A stretch of 9,559 nucleotides of DNA from assembly GCA_009781575.1 (NCBI GenBank), contig WQXW01000042.1, positions 1 to 9,559 on the forward strand, in the 5' to 3' direction. Source of the stretch: Solirubrobacterales bacterium (lineage in GTDB: Bacteria > Actinomycetota > Thermoleophilia > Solirubrobacterales > Solirubrobacteraceae). Both the position numbers and the translations under genes were made by a program. The notes below the pieces were generated by a model. That model did not search any database. It saw nothing but the letters and a program-made list of their open reading frames with translations, and had not been told where the DNA came from. This document shows, one piece after another, positions 1 to 6,983 of the stretch; positions within the stretch are counted from its first letter, which is position 1; each line of letters begins with the position of its first letter.

Positions 1-433
1 TCGCCGCGGCCGGGGTCGCGGCCGGGGTCGCCGCCGGGGTCATCGGTGTTTTGGCCGCGATCGCGGGGGCGGTACCCGGCGCGACGACCGGCGCCGCGGC
101 GGGAGTGGCCGGCTTTGCGCCCGGCGCCGCCGGCGCCGCCGGCGCCCGCGACTGCACCGCGCCCGCGCTGGCGCCCTGCTGCGTGCGCACCGCGCCGGGC
201 TGGGGGGTCGCCACCGCGGCACGCTGCGCAGCCTGGGCGGTGGCGCGCTGATGCGCCTCCGCCGCGCGCTCCGGCGCGCGGCCCGCCCACTCGCGCAACC
301 GTTCCAGCTCGCGCGACTGCGAGAAGAAGATCAGCGCCAGAAACGCCACTCCCACGAACGCCGCGATGCCCACCAGCGCACCGATCTCGGTGAACGAGCT
401 GGTGAGCGAGAACGCTGGCGGCGGGCTGATCAT
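1..433 (-). CDS. Membrane-anchored Ala/Pro-rich protein, possibly LytR C-terminal-domain type (partial, C-terminus off the left edge)
   Basis: An open frame runs from an ATG at 431-433 on the minus strand to the window edge without a stop (144 complete codons). It begins MISPPPAFSLTSSFTEIG, followed by one hydrophobic segment at about residues 17-37. A charged stretch containing SRELERLREWAGRAPERA comes next, then a long Ala/Pro/Thr/Gln linker that ends in TPAATPAATPAA repeats. The layout suggests a short cytoplasmic N-terminus, one membrane pass and an extended outside linker leading to a domain not visible here. From memory, actinobacterial proteins with a similar N-terminus carry a LytR_C domain at the far end; this is inference. 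The start lies 28 bases after the stop of the dehydratase gene, so the two are probably co-transcribed. No good ribosome-binding site is visible before the ATG. Codon bias (GC at third positions) supports real coding. Confidence 0.6.
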   Translation of the reverse strand, partial: MISPPPAFSLTSSFTEIGALVGIAAFVGVAFLALIFFSQSRELERLREWAGRAPERAAEAHQRATAQAAQRAAVATPQPGAVRTQQGASAGAVQSRAPAAPAAPGAKPATPAAAPVVAPGTAPAIAAKTPMTPAATPAATPAAA

Positions 434-461
434 GTGGGCGTGGGTAACCGGCAGGTGAAGA

Positions 462-2453
462 TCACGAGTCAGGGGAGTGTACGAGCGGAGCAGGCCGCTC
501 AGCGCGGGTCTCGGTCGTCTCGTCCACCACCGCGGTGTGCACGCCCATGAGCTCCGCCACCTTGGCCGCCAGGCCCGCCGCGTCTCCCTCGAGCACCAGC
601 AGGCCGATCTGATTGAACATCGACTCGACCGACTCGGCCGCCAGCGGCCGCCGCTGCACTCGCATGATCTTCTCCGCCGCCGTCGGCCTCAGGCGCTCGT
701 GCCCGTTGGTCAGGTCCTCCTCGAGCTTCTCGCCCGGACGCGCGCCCACGATCTCGATCTCGATCTCCCTGCCCGGCTCGAGCCCCGACAGCTCGATCAT
801 CGCGCGCGCCAGCTCCACGATCCGCACCGGCTCGGCCATGTCCAGCACGAACAGCTCCGCGCCGCCGCCGTGCGCCGACGCCAGCGAGCCCGAGTGGATG
901 ATCAGCTGCACCGCCTCCGGGATCGTCATGAAGTAGCGCGTCATGCGCTCGTCGGTGACCGTCACCGGGCCGCCCCGCTCGATCTGGCGACGGAAGATCG
1001 GCACCACGCTGCCCGAGGAGCCCAGCACGTTGCCGAACCGCACCCCCGCGTAGCGCGTGCCGGGGAAGCGCCCCGCCTCCGCGTCCAACGCGAACTCCGC
1101 CAGCGCCTTCGACGCGCCCATCACCGACACCGGCGCCACCGCCTTGTCGGTCGACACCAGCACGAACCGCTCCACGCCCACCTCGCCCGCCACGCGCGCC
1201 ACCAGGCGAGTGGCGATCGCGTTGTTGCGCACCGCCTCCACCGGGTTCGCCTCCATCATGCCCACGTGCTTATAGGCCGCCGCGTGGAACACGATCCCCG
1301 GGCGCCACTCCCCGAACACCTCGCGCATGCGCTCCTCCTCCCTGCAGTCCGCCAGCACCGTCGCCACCACCGCCGGCGGCACGTGGCGCTCGTCCTGCAG
1401 CTCGCGCTGGATCCTGAAGAGGTTGTCCTCCGCGTGGTCCAGCAGCACCAGCCGCCGCGCCCCCACCCGCGCGATCTGGCGGCACAGCTCCGAGCCGATC
1501 GACCCGCCCGCGCCGGTCACCATCACCACCTCACCCGCCAGGTACGCGCCCACGCTGCGCAACTCCATGCGCACCGGTTCGCGCCCCAGCACATCCTCCA
1601 CGCGCACGTCCCTCACCTGCTTCGCGATCGTGCCCGGGCTCTGGTCCTGCAACAGCTCGAACACCGTCGGCAGCGTGCGCACCGGGATGCCCCGCGCGCG
1701 GCACTCCCTCACCACGCGCGCGCGTGTCGAGCCCGGCGCCGACGGGATCGCGATGATCACTTCGTCCGGCTCCGCCTCGTCCAGGATGCGCCCCAACTCG
1801 CCCGCCGTGTCGCCCCTCACCCTCACGCCCTCGATCCGCAGGCCCAGCTTGCGCGGGTCGTCGTCGATGAACCCCACCGGGCGCAGGCCCAGCTCTCGTT
1901 TGCGCATGATCTCGCGCAACACCAACCGCCCGCCGTCGCCCGCGCCCACGATCATCACGCTCCGCCGCGCTCCGCCCACGCCGCGAAACATCTCCAGCGG
2001 GCGGCGCTCGTGCAGTGTGCGCGCCACCAGCCGCGCGCCCATCAGCGCCACCAGGCACAGCAGAAAGAAGGTCGCGATCACGCCGTTCGGCAGCCCCACC
2101 ACCTCCGTGCGGTGGTGGAACGCCGGCTGCACCGGGCGCACCACCGCCACCACCACCACCGTCAGCATCGTGCTCGCCGCCACGCCCCACGCCACCGCCA
2201 GGTAGTCGCGCTGGCCGAAGTACCGCCAGCGCCGCTGGTACACCCTGCACGCCACCAGCACGAGGAGGCTCCCCGCCGCCACCCACCAGATCGTGCGCTC
2301 CAGCAGCAGCTCGTACTTGCCCGTCGGACCCCCGTCGAACCTCAGCTGGAAGGCCAGGTAGTACGCGGCCGCGACCAGCGCTCCGTCCACCGCCAGCTGT
2401 GCCAGGGAGTGGCGATGGAGTGGTATGGCCGCCGAGCGGATCCGTCGGCGCAT
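462..2453 (-). CDS. Nucleotide-sugar 4,6-dehydratase, long FlaA1/CapD/WbpM type, membrane-anchored
   Basis: The 663-residue protein has the full architecture of long polysaccharide-biosynthesis dehydratases. Four hydrophobic segments lie at about residues 18-37, 53-71, 86-106 and 122-144. A first Rossmann-like domain (VMIVGAGDGG, 166-175; CoA_binding_3 type) follows. The catalytic Polysacc_synt_2 domain has the NAD(P) loop TGAGGSIGSE at 313-322, then AAAYKHVG at about 391-398, VSTDKAV at 433-439 and MGASK at 445-449. Members of this family convert UDP-GlcNAc or related sugars to 4-keto-6-deoxy intermediates for O-antigen, capsule or glycan linkage sugars. The usual catalytic Tyr of YxxxK is Met here, as known for the long WbpM-like branch, so it is not a defect. 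The active domain should face the cytoplasm. The ATG at 2453 lies 19 bases after the stop codon of the DUF354 gene, which implies an operon. The exact sugar substrate cannot be told from sequence. Confidence 0.93.
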   Translation of the reverse strand: MRRRIRSAAIPLHRHSLAQLAVDGALVAAAYYLAFQLRFDGGPTGKYELLLERTIWWVAAGSLLVLVACRVYQRRWRYFGQRDYLAVAWGVAASTMLTVVVVAVVRPVQPAFHHRTEVVGLPNGVIATFFLLCLVALMGARLVARTLHERRPLEMFRGVGGARRSVMIVGAGDGGRLVLREIMRKRELGLRPVGFIDDDPRKLGLRIEGVRVRGDTAGELGRILDEAEPDEVIIAIPSAPGSTRARVVRECRARGIPVRTLPTVFELLQDQSPGTIAKQVRDVRVEDVLGREPVRMELRSVGAYLAGEVVMVTGAGGSIGSELCRQIARVGARRLVLLDHAEDNLFRIQRELQDERHVPPAVVATVLADCREEERMREVFGEWRPGIVFHAAAYKHVGMMEANPVEAVRNNAIATRLVARVAGEVGVERFVLVSTDKAVAPVSVMGASKALAEFALDAEAGRFPGTRYAGVRFGNVLGSSGSVVPIFRRQIERGGPVTVTDERMTRYFMTIPEAVQLIIHSGSLASAHGGGAELFVLDMAEPVRIVELARAMIELSGLEPGREIEIEIVGARPGEKLEEDLTNGHERLRPTAAEKIMRVQRRPLAAESVESMFNQIGLLVLEGDAAGLAAKVAELMGVHTAVVDETTETRAERPAPLVHSPDS

Positions 2454-2472
2454 CCCGCGATTGTACGGCCCA

Positions 2473-3546
2473 TTACAGATGCGGCGCCGCGCGCATCAGC
2501 AGTTGCGCGAGCACCCGCGGGTCCCGCCGCACGCGCGGTGGGCGCTCGCGCGCGCACGCGCGGGCCACTCCGAGCGCGTCGATCGCTCCCAGGTCGTCCA
2601 CTCCGCGCAGCCGCCGCAGCCGCCCTTCGCCGATCAGCCGCTCGTCCACCGCTCCCAGCCGCCCCTCGAAGATCGTGCACACCGGCGTGCCCAGCGCCAC
2701 CGCCTCGCGGTTCATCGTGCCCCCCGCCGAGATCACCAGATCCGAGTGCGCGATCAGCGACTGCGCGTCGATCGCGCGGTCCGGCACGATCAACGCGCCC
2801 GCCCCCGAGCCCGCCCCCAGCTCGCGCCGCTGCGCCTCGGTGCGCGCCAGCACCACCGTTTGCGCGCCCTCCCGCGCCCCCGCCTCGCGCAGCCGCTCCA
2901 GCACCCGCGCGAAGAGGTCGTTCTCGAAGCGGTGGTACAGCGACACCTCCGGCGGCGTCCTCACCGTCACGATCGCCCGCCCCCGGTCGAGTCCCAGCTC
3001 CCCCAGCACCGCCTCGCTCGGCTCGAAGTCCGCCAGGTAATACTCCTCCTTCAGGCCCTCGTAGCGCTGCAACTTGCCCTCCGCCCCGTAGCCACGCAGC
3101 CGCTCCACCGGGATCGCCTCCGGCACCACCACCGCGCGCGCCAAGCGGCAGTTGAGGTGGTGCTGCGCGCTCGCCCACTCGTAGTCGAACATCGTCGCGC
3201 TCGGGATCCTCAGCGCCGCCGCCGCCACCCCCACGTCGTTGGAGCCGTGGCCCAGCGCCACGTCGAAGCGCCCCCGAGCGCCCGCCCCCGCCCGCCCCCG
3301 CGCACGCGCCCACCGCACCAGCGCACCCGAGCGGCTCGCCAGGCCCACCGCCTTGGCGCCCAGCCGCTCGCCCCGGTGGCGCCCGATCGCGGTGTGGCCG
3401 ATCCGGAAGCGCTCCAACAGCCCCAGCGTCTGGGCGAAGTCCCGTGCCGTCACCTCCACCTCGTGCCCCTCCTCGCGCAGCGCCTCGATCACCGGGCGCA
3501 TGACCAGCACGTGGGGGCTGTTGGTGAGGTCGATCCACACGCGCAC
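2473..3546 (-). CDS. DUF354 (COG1817) family protein, predicted GT-B-like glycosyltransferase
   Basis: The protein of about 357 residues opens with VRVWIDLTNSPHV, the hallmark N-terminus of the DUF354 family (residues 4-13 WIDLTNSPHV). It continues with FDVALGHGSNDVG, the FDYEWA segment, GLKEEYYLADF, and a C-terminal SAGGTMNREAVALGTPV loop with a downstream GRLGAVDERLI stretch. That last region resembles the nucleotide-sugar-binding half of GT-B enzymes such as MurG. COG1817 is described as a predicted glycosyltransferase; no reaction is established for most members. The open frame extends far upstream to 4266, but that part lies antisense to dedA. The GTG at 3546 fits the family start, and a GTG at 3555 is the alternative. 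It precedes the dehydratase gene with 19 bases between, so the pair probably serves surface-polysaccharide synthesis. No membrane segment or signal peptide is seen. The start codon is the weakest part of this call. Confidence 0.87.
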   Translation of the reverse strand: MRVWIDLTNSPHVLVMRPVIEALREEGHEVEVTARDFAQTLGLLERFRIGHTAIGRHRGERLGAKAVGLASRSGALVRWARARGRAGAGARGRFDVALGHGSNDVGVAAAALRIPSATMFDYEWASAQHHLNCRLARAVVVPEAIPVERLRGYGAEGKLQRYEGLKEEYYLADFEPSEAVLGELGLDRGRAIVTVRTPPEVSLYHRFENDLFARVLERLREAGAREGAQTVVLARTEAQRRELGAGSGAGALIVPDRAIDAQSLIAHSDLVISAGGTMNREAVALGTPVCTIFEGRLGAVDERLIGEGRLRRLRGVDDLGAIDALGVARACARERPPRVRRDPRVLAQLLMRAAPHL

Positions 3547-3557
3547 GCCGCGCACGG

Positions 3558-3598
3558 TACCCGCCCGGCAGTGGAGGCCACCGCTCGCCGGGGCGGTA
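3558..3598. promoter_or_regulatory. Imperfect dyad in the divergent gap between the DUF354 and DedA genes
   Basis: The only non-coding space between the two divergent transcription units is about 63 bases. Within it TACCCGCCCGGC (3558-3569) faces GCCGGGGCGGTA (3587-3598), 10 of 12 positions complementary. Between them lies a shorter hairpin, GTGG-AGG-CCAC (3571-3581). No convincing -10/-35 pair is visible. The dyad could be an operator controlling both directions, or chance in very GC-rich DNA. Both promoters must lie here or inside the neighbouring genes. Confidence 0.25.
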
Positions 3599-3609
3599 TC
3601 GTTGCGCGC

Positions 3610-4308
3610 GTGCTCCCCCTGCTGGCCTCGATCTCCGGGTCCCTGGTCAACGCCACCTCCGAATTCGTCGGCGAAGCCGGGTATCCGGGGATCTTCGCGC
3701 TGATGGCCATCTCCAGCGCCTGCATCCCGATCCCCTCCGAGGTGGTGATGCTGTTCGCCGGCTTCGCCGTCGCCGACCCCGCGCAGGCCCACTCCAGCCA
3801 TCACATGACCATGGTCGGAATCGTGCTCGCCGGGGTGCTCGGCACGATCGTGGGGTCGTGGGTCGCCTACGCCGTGGGCCGCGCCGGGCGGCTCGAGCTG
3901 CTCGAACGCCACGGCGCCAAGCTCCACATGGGGCCTGCCCAGATCCAGCGCGCCGATCGCTACTTCCAGCGCCACGGCGAGCTGATGGTGCTCTTCGGGC
4001 GGATGATCCCGTTGATCCGCGCCTTCATCTCGCTCCCCGCCGGCGTCGCGCGCATGCCGCTCGCGCGCTTCACGATCTACTCCACGATCGGCGCGATCCC
4101 GTTCGTGGTGGCGCTCGCGCTCGCCGGCCACGCGCTCGGCGCCGACTGGACCCAGGTGCGCACCGTCTTCGAGTACGTCGAGTACGCGGTGCTCGCCGCC
4201 ATCGTCGCCGCCGTCGCCTGGCTCGTGGTGCGGCGGCGGCGCGCCCCCCGCGCCGCCGCCGCGCACCCGGAGGCCGCGCCGCCCCCGAGTCCCGACATCC
4301 TGGCCTGA
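3610..4308 (+). CDS. DedA-family membrane protein (SNARE-associated/VTT domain), candidate undecaprenyl-phosphate translocase
   Basis: The 232-residue integral membrane protein opens LPLLASISGSLVNATSEFVGEAGYP in two short pieces before the first hydrophobic helix. It then has ACIPIPSEVVMLFAGFAV, a Gly-rich helix around VLAGVLGTIVGSWVAYAVGR, and the family signature FGRMIPLIRAFISLPAG with the conserved Arg-Pro-Arg pattern, followed by RMPLARF. A last membrane helix precedes an Arg/Pro/Ala-rich tail. DedA proteins are polytopic inner-membrane proteins; some have recently been shown to flip undecaprenyl phosphate across the membrane. The upstream frame is open to 2425 but lies antisense to the DUF354 gene; the GTG at 3610 is chosen because it leaves a normal family length. 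No strong ribosome-binding site is visible. The next gene, an UppP-like phosphatase, begins 14 bases after the stop, and this pairing supports a carrier-recycling role. The substrate is inferred, not shown. Confidence 0.88.
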   Translation: MLPLLASISGSLVNATSEFVGEAGYPGIFALMAISSACIPIPSEVVMLFAGFAVADPAQAHSSHHMTMVGIVLAGVLGTIVGSWVAYAVGRAGRLELLERHGAKLHMGPAQIQRADRYFQRHGELMVLFGRMIPLIRAFISLPAGVARMPLARFTIYSTIGAIPFVVALALAGHALGADWTQVRTVFEYVEYAVLAAIVAAVAWLVVRRRRAPRAAAAHPEAAPPPSPDILA

Positions 4309-4322
4309 GGATCCCCGCCACG

Positions 4323-5150
4323 ATGCCGCCGCTCGCGCGCGCGCTGGCGCTGGGCCTGATCCAGGGCCCCCTCGAGCTGGCGCCGGTGTCGTCCTCCGCC
4401 CACATCACGCTCCTGCCCTGGTTGACCGGCTGCACGGGGGAGAAGCCCGGTGCCGGGCGCGACGCCGAGCTCGACAAGAGCCTGCAGGTCGCGCTGCACA
4501 TCGGCACCGCCGCCGCGCTCGCGATCGCACTGCGCCGCGACCTGACGCGCGCGTTCGAGCGCCTCGGCCCGCGCGCGCCGGCGCTCGTGTGCCTCGCCAC
4601 GCTGCCGCCCGCGCTCGCCGGCCGCGCGTTCGAGCGCCCGATCGAGCAGCACTTCGACCAGCCCGCGCCGATCGCCGCCGGCCTGGTGGGTGGCGCGCTG
4701 GCGATGGCCCTCGCCGATCGCCGCCCCGTCGAGGGGCGCACGCTCGAGCAGGCCCGCCCCGCCGACGGCCTCGCGCTGGGCGTCGCGCAGGCGCTCGCGC
4801 TGGCGCCCGGCGTCTCACGCCGCGGCGCCACGCTCGCCGCCGCGCGCGCGCGCGGCTTCGGCCGCCGCGACGCCAACGCGCTCTCCTGGGCCGTGGCGCT
4901 GCCGGTGATCGCCGCCGCCTCCGCACTGAAGGGCGCGCGCCTGGCCGCGCGGCCGCTGCCACCCCACGCGCCCGCCGCGATGGCCGCCGGCGCGCTCGCC
5001 TCGCTGCTCTCCACCGCGCCCCTCGCGCGCCTGGCGTGCCGGGGTGCGCGGGCGCCGGAGCGCGTGCCGGGACCGCTCGCGCCCTACGCGCTCTACCGCG
5101 TCGCGCTCGCCTCGCTCGTGCTCGCGCGCCTGCGCCGCGATAGGTCCTAA
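4323..5150 (+). CDS. uppP: Undecaprenyl-diphosphatase, UppP/BacA family (divergent)
   Basis: The 275-residue hydrophobic protein has the two BacA signature regions. The first is GLIQGPLELAPVSSSAH at residues 11-27, which contains the (E/Q)xxxE acidic pair Q14/E18 and the SSSxH stretch. The second is PGVSRRGAT at 162-170, with Arg166 matching the catalytic Arg of the PGxSRSGAT motif. Length is normal for the family (about 265-280). The enzyme removes one phosphate from undecaprenyl pyrophosphate at the membrane, regenerating the lipid carrier for peptidoglycan and polysaccharide export; it also gives bacitracin tolerance in other bacteria. The ATG at 4323 follows the DedA stop by 14 bases, so the two are probably co-transcribed. 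Oddities: usual Thr, Phe and Gly positions of motif 1 are Pro/Leu/Ala-like here, and motif 2 has Arg in place of the second Ser. The family call is firm; full activity is likely but not certain. Confidence 0.85.
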   Translation: MPPLARALALGLIQGPLELAPVSSSAHITLLPWLTGCTGEKPGAGRDAELDKSLQVALHIGTAAALAIALRRDLTRAFERLGPRAPALVCLATLPPALAGRAFERPIEQHFDQPAPIAAGLVGGALAMALADRRPVEGRTLEQARPADGLALGVAQALALAPGVSRRGATLAAARARGFGRRDANALSWAVALPVIAAASALKGARLAARPLPPHAPAAMAAGALASLLSTAPLARLACRGARAPERVPGPLAPYALYRVALASLVLARLRRDRS

Positions 5151-5171
5151 GCTCCCAATGGCGATCGCTCC

Positions 5172-5405
5172 GTGAACGCAGTTGGCGACTCCCTGATCGG
5201 GACCGCGCTCGGCGGGCGCTACCGCCTCGACGCGGTCATCGCGCGTGGAGGCTCCTCCACCGTCTACCGCGCATTCGACACCGTGCTCGAACGGCCGGTG
5301 GCCATCAAGCTGTTGCACCGCGAGGTCGCCTCCACTCCGAGCAGCTCGAGCGCTTCCGCCGCGAGGCGCGCGCGGTCGCGCAGCTCAGCCACCCCCACAT
5401 CGTGA
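5172..5405 (+). pseudogene. 5' fragment of a Ser/Thr protein kinase gene, cut off by a frameshift
   Basis: The GTG at 5172, 21 bases after the UppP stop, opens a frame encoding the start of a Hanks-type kinase N-lobe. GRYRLDAVIARGGSSTVYRA is the glycine loop and VAIKLL carries the ATP-binding lysine (K46). After about residue 54 the frame turns to Ser/Arg-rich nonsense and stops at 5405. A shift of one base near 5334-5336 restores the expected helix C sequence EQLERFRREARAVAQLSH in the frame of the downstream kinase body. So 5172-6742 is one kinase gene with an apparent single-base loss. Either this is a true mutation, which would make the kinase a pseudogene, or a sequencing/assembly error. 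The two fragments overlap at GTGA (5402-5405). Confidence 0.75.
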
Positions 5406-6742
5406 CCGTGATCGACGCCGGCGAGGTCGACGGCTCGGGGCCGCGCGACGACAGCCACGACGCGCTGCCCTACATCGTGCTCGAGTTCGTCGACGGCAGG
5501 ACCCTCAAGGAGGTGGTGCGCCGCACCGGCCCGATGGACATCCCCCGCGCGCTGGCCTACACGATCGAGATCGCGCGCGCGCTCGGCACCGCGCACGAGC
5601 ACATGATCGTCCACCGCGACGTCAAGCCCCAGAACGTGCTGATCGGCGAGGAAGGCTCCGCCAAGATCACCGATTTCGGGATCGCACGCTCGCTGACCGA
5701 GCAGGGCCTCACGCTCGACGGGCGCGTGCTGGGCACGACCGACTACGTCTCGCCCGAGCAGGCCCTGGGGGAGCCGGTCACCCCTCAATCCGACATCTAC
5801 TCGCTCGGCGTCGTGCTGTACGAGCTGCTCACCGGCGAGGTGCCCTTCCGCGACGAGGCGCCCGTCGCCGTGGCCATGCGCCACGTGCGCGAGGAGGTGC
5901 CCGACGTGCAACTGCACCGCCCCGAGGTCTCCGCGCTCACCGCCGCCGTGGTCGACCGCGCCACCGCCAAGGACCTGCGCCTGCGCTACCGCGACATCCC
6001 CGCGCTGGTCGCCGACCTCGAGGACGCGCTCGCGATCGAGACCGCCCGCACCGGGGAGGCCGGCGGCGAGGTCACCACCGTGCTGCGCACGCTGCCCGCG
6101 CCCGCGCGCCGGCGGCTGCCGTTCCGCGTGCGCCACCCCGCCCGCTGGGCCGCGTCCTTCGCGGTTGCCGCGGCGCTCATCGCGCTGGTGCTGGCGCTCG
6201 CGCTCCACGCCACCCACCGCGGCACCGGCGTCGCCGTCGGTGTCTCATCGCGGCCGGGCCTCGAGCCGGTGCCGCTCGCCCAGGAAGCCGCGCAGAGCTA
6301 CAACCCGTTCGGCACCGGCCCCGAAGACGCGCGCCAGGTCGCCAACACGGTCGACGGCGACCCCACCACCACCTGGAGCACCGAGCAGTACTACAGCGGC
6401 ACGCTCCAGAAGGCCGGCGGCACCGGCGCCGGCATCTACCTCGACGCCAACCCCGGCGTGCAGGCCCGGGCGATCGAGATCCAGACCACCACCCCCGGCT
6501 TCGGGGTGAGGATCTACGCGGCCGACCACATCGACCTGGCCTTCTCCTACGGCGACCCCGCCCCCCTGACCGCGCGGGGGTGGCTGGGACCGATCGGCAG
6601 CGCGCGCTACGTGCACGACGGCCAGCACATCGCGCTCTCCGCCGACGCGCCCCACCGCTACTACCTGGTGTGGATCACCACGCTGCCGCCTGGCCAAGAG
6701 GCCGCCACGATCGCCGAGCTCACCCTGTTCAAGCAGGGGTAG
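5402..6742 (+). CDS. Transmembrane Ser/Thr protein kinase (main part), C-lobe plus discoidin-like extracellular domain
   Basis: This frame holds most of the kinase: HRDVKPQN (catalytic loop, bases about 5612-5635), DFG (5672-5680), the activation segment ending YVSPEQALGE, SDIYSLGVVLYELLTG, and helix regions to about base 6040. A basic juxtamembrane stretch precedes one membrane helix at about 6142-6210. The roughly 170-residue outer domain contains YNPFGTGPED, VDGDPTTTWSTEQYY, GIYLDANPG and RYYLVWITTLP. That pattern resembles F5/8 type C (discoidin) domains, also present in some actinobacterial kinases and in the mycobacterial MurJ-like protein. The kinase would phosphorylate cytoplasmic Ser/Thr targets in response to an outside ligand, perhaps a glycan. 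A start at the GTG 5402 would lack the ATP-binding lysine, so this frame alone should be inactive. With the upstream fragment (5172-5405) the gene is complete except for one base near 5334-5336. It converges with the PASTA gene further right. Confidence 0.85.
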   Translation: MTVIDAGEVDGSGPRDDSHDALPYIVLEFVDGRTLKEVVRRTGPMDIPRALAYTIEIARALGTAHEHMIVHRDVKPQNVLIGEEGSAKITDFGIARSLTEQGLTLDGRVLGTTDYVSPEQALGEPVTPQSDIYSLGVVLYELLTGEVPFRDEAPVAVAMRHVREEVPDVQLHRPEVSALTAAVVDRATAKDLRLRYRDIPALVADLEDALAIETARTGEAGGEVTTVLRTLPAPARRRLPFRVRHPARWAASFAVAAALIALVLALALHATHRGTGVAVGVSSRPGLEPVPLAQEAAQSYNPFGTGPEDARQVANTVDGDPTTTWSTEQYYSGTLQKAGGTGAGIYLDANPGVQARAIEIQTTTPGFGVRIYAADHIDLAFSYGDPAPLTARGWLGPIGSARYVHDGQHIALSADAPHRYYLVWITTLPPGQEAATIAELTLFKQG

Positions 6743-6745
6743 GCC

Positions 6746-6903
6746 GCCGGCGCCCGCTCCCTCGGCGCCGGTCGAGCAGCGTCCGTTGCGTGTTTTGTTT
6801 TTTGGATTGGTTCCGCGCGGAAGGAATCCGCAAAACAAATCCCTCAACGGCGCCTCGGATATGTGTGTTCGCGAGCGCGCCAGATTTCCGCAAAATGCGC
6901 ATT
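6746..6903 (+). repeat. Left copy of a 158-base inverted repeat flanking the ATPase gene
   Basis: The copy begins 3 bases after the kinase stop. It aligns without gaps to the reverse complement of 8335-8492; I count about 128 of 158 identical by hand. Shared blocks include the outer 15 bases GCCGGCGCCCGCTCC, then GCCGGTCGAGCAGCGTCC, the central palindrome TTCCGCGCGGAA (6811-6822), CAACGG, GCCTCGGA and GCAAAATGCGC. The palindrome sits 65 bases from the outer edge in both copies. In this copy the hairpin extends to 6794-6839, with TTTGTTTTTTGGATT facing AATCCGCAAAACAAA. The inner edge is a second palindrome, AATGCGCATT (6894-6903). TCCGCAAAA occurs twice, 60 bases apart. No gene is supported inside. 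Confidence 0.85.
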
Positions 6904-6983
6904 GTTGGTGGCGCCCGAGCGTGCGGGCTGGGGAAGCCAACCGCGCGATTCCGGGGTAGCTCGTCCATCAGGCGGGCATATAT

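Noticed and set aside
1..45. Tandem 12-base GC-rich repeats at the left edge, considered as a regulatory or CRISPR-like array
   Set aside because: They are in-frame TPAA codon repeats of the minus-strand linker; no spacers.
477..3155. An 892-residue open frame on the plus strand across the dehydratase and DUF354 genes
   Set aside because: His/Arg/Ala-rich translation with no recognisable domain; it is the antisense shadow of two well-supported minus-strand genes in GC-rich DNA.
5158..5175. A five-codon mini frame (ATG to TGA) overlapping the kinase GTG at 5172
   Set aside because: Too short to support as a leader peptide and no ribosome-binding site is visible; likely chance.
6780..6920. 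Short open frames in the two repeat copies that encode similar peptides
   Set aside because: Similarity follows from the DNA repeat itself; no start signal or coding bias, and the frames run into flanking genes' antisense.
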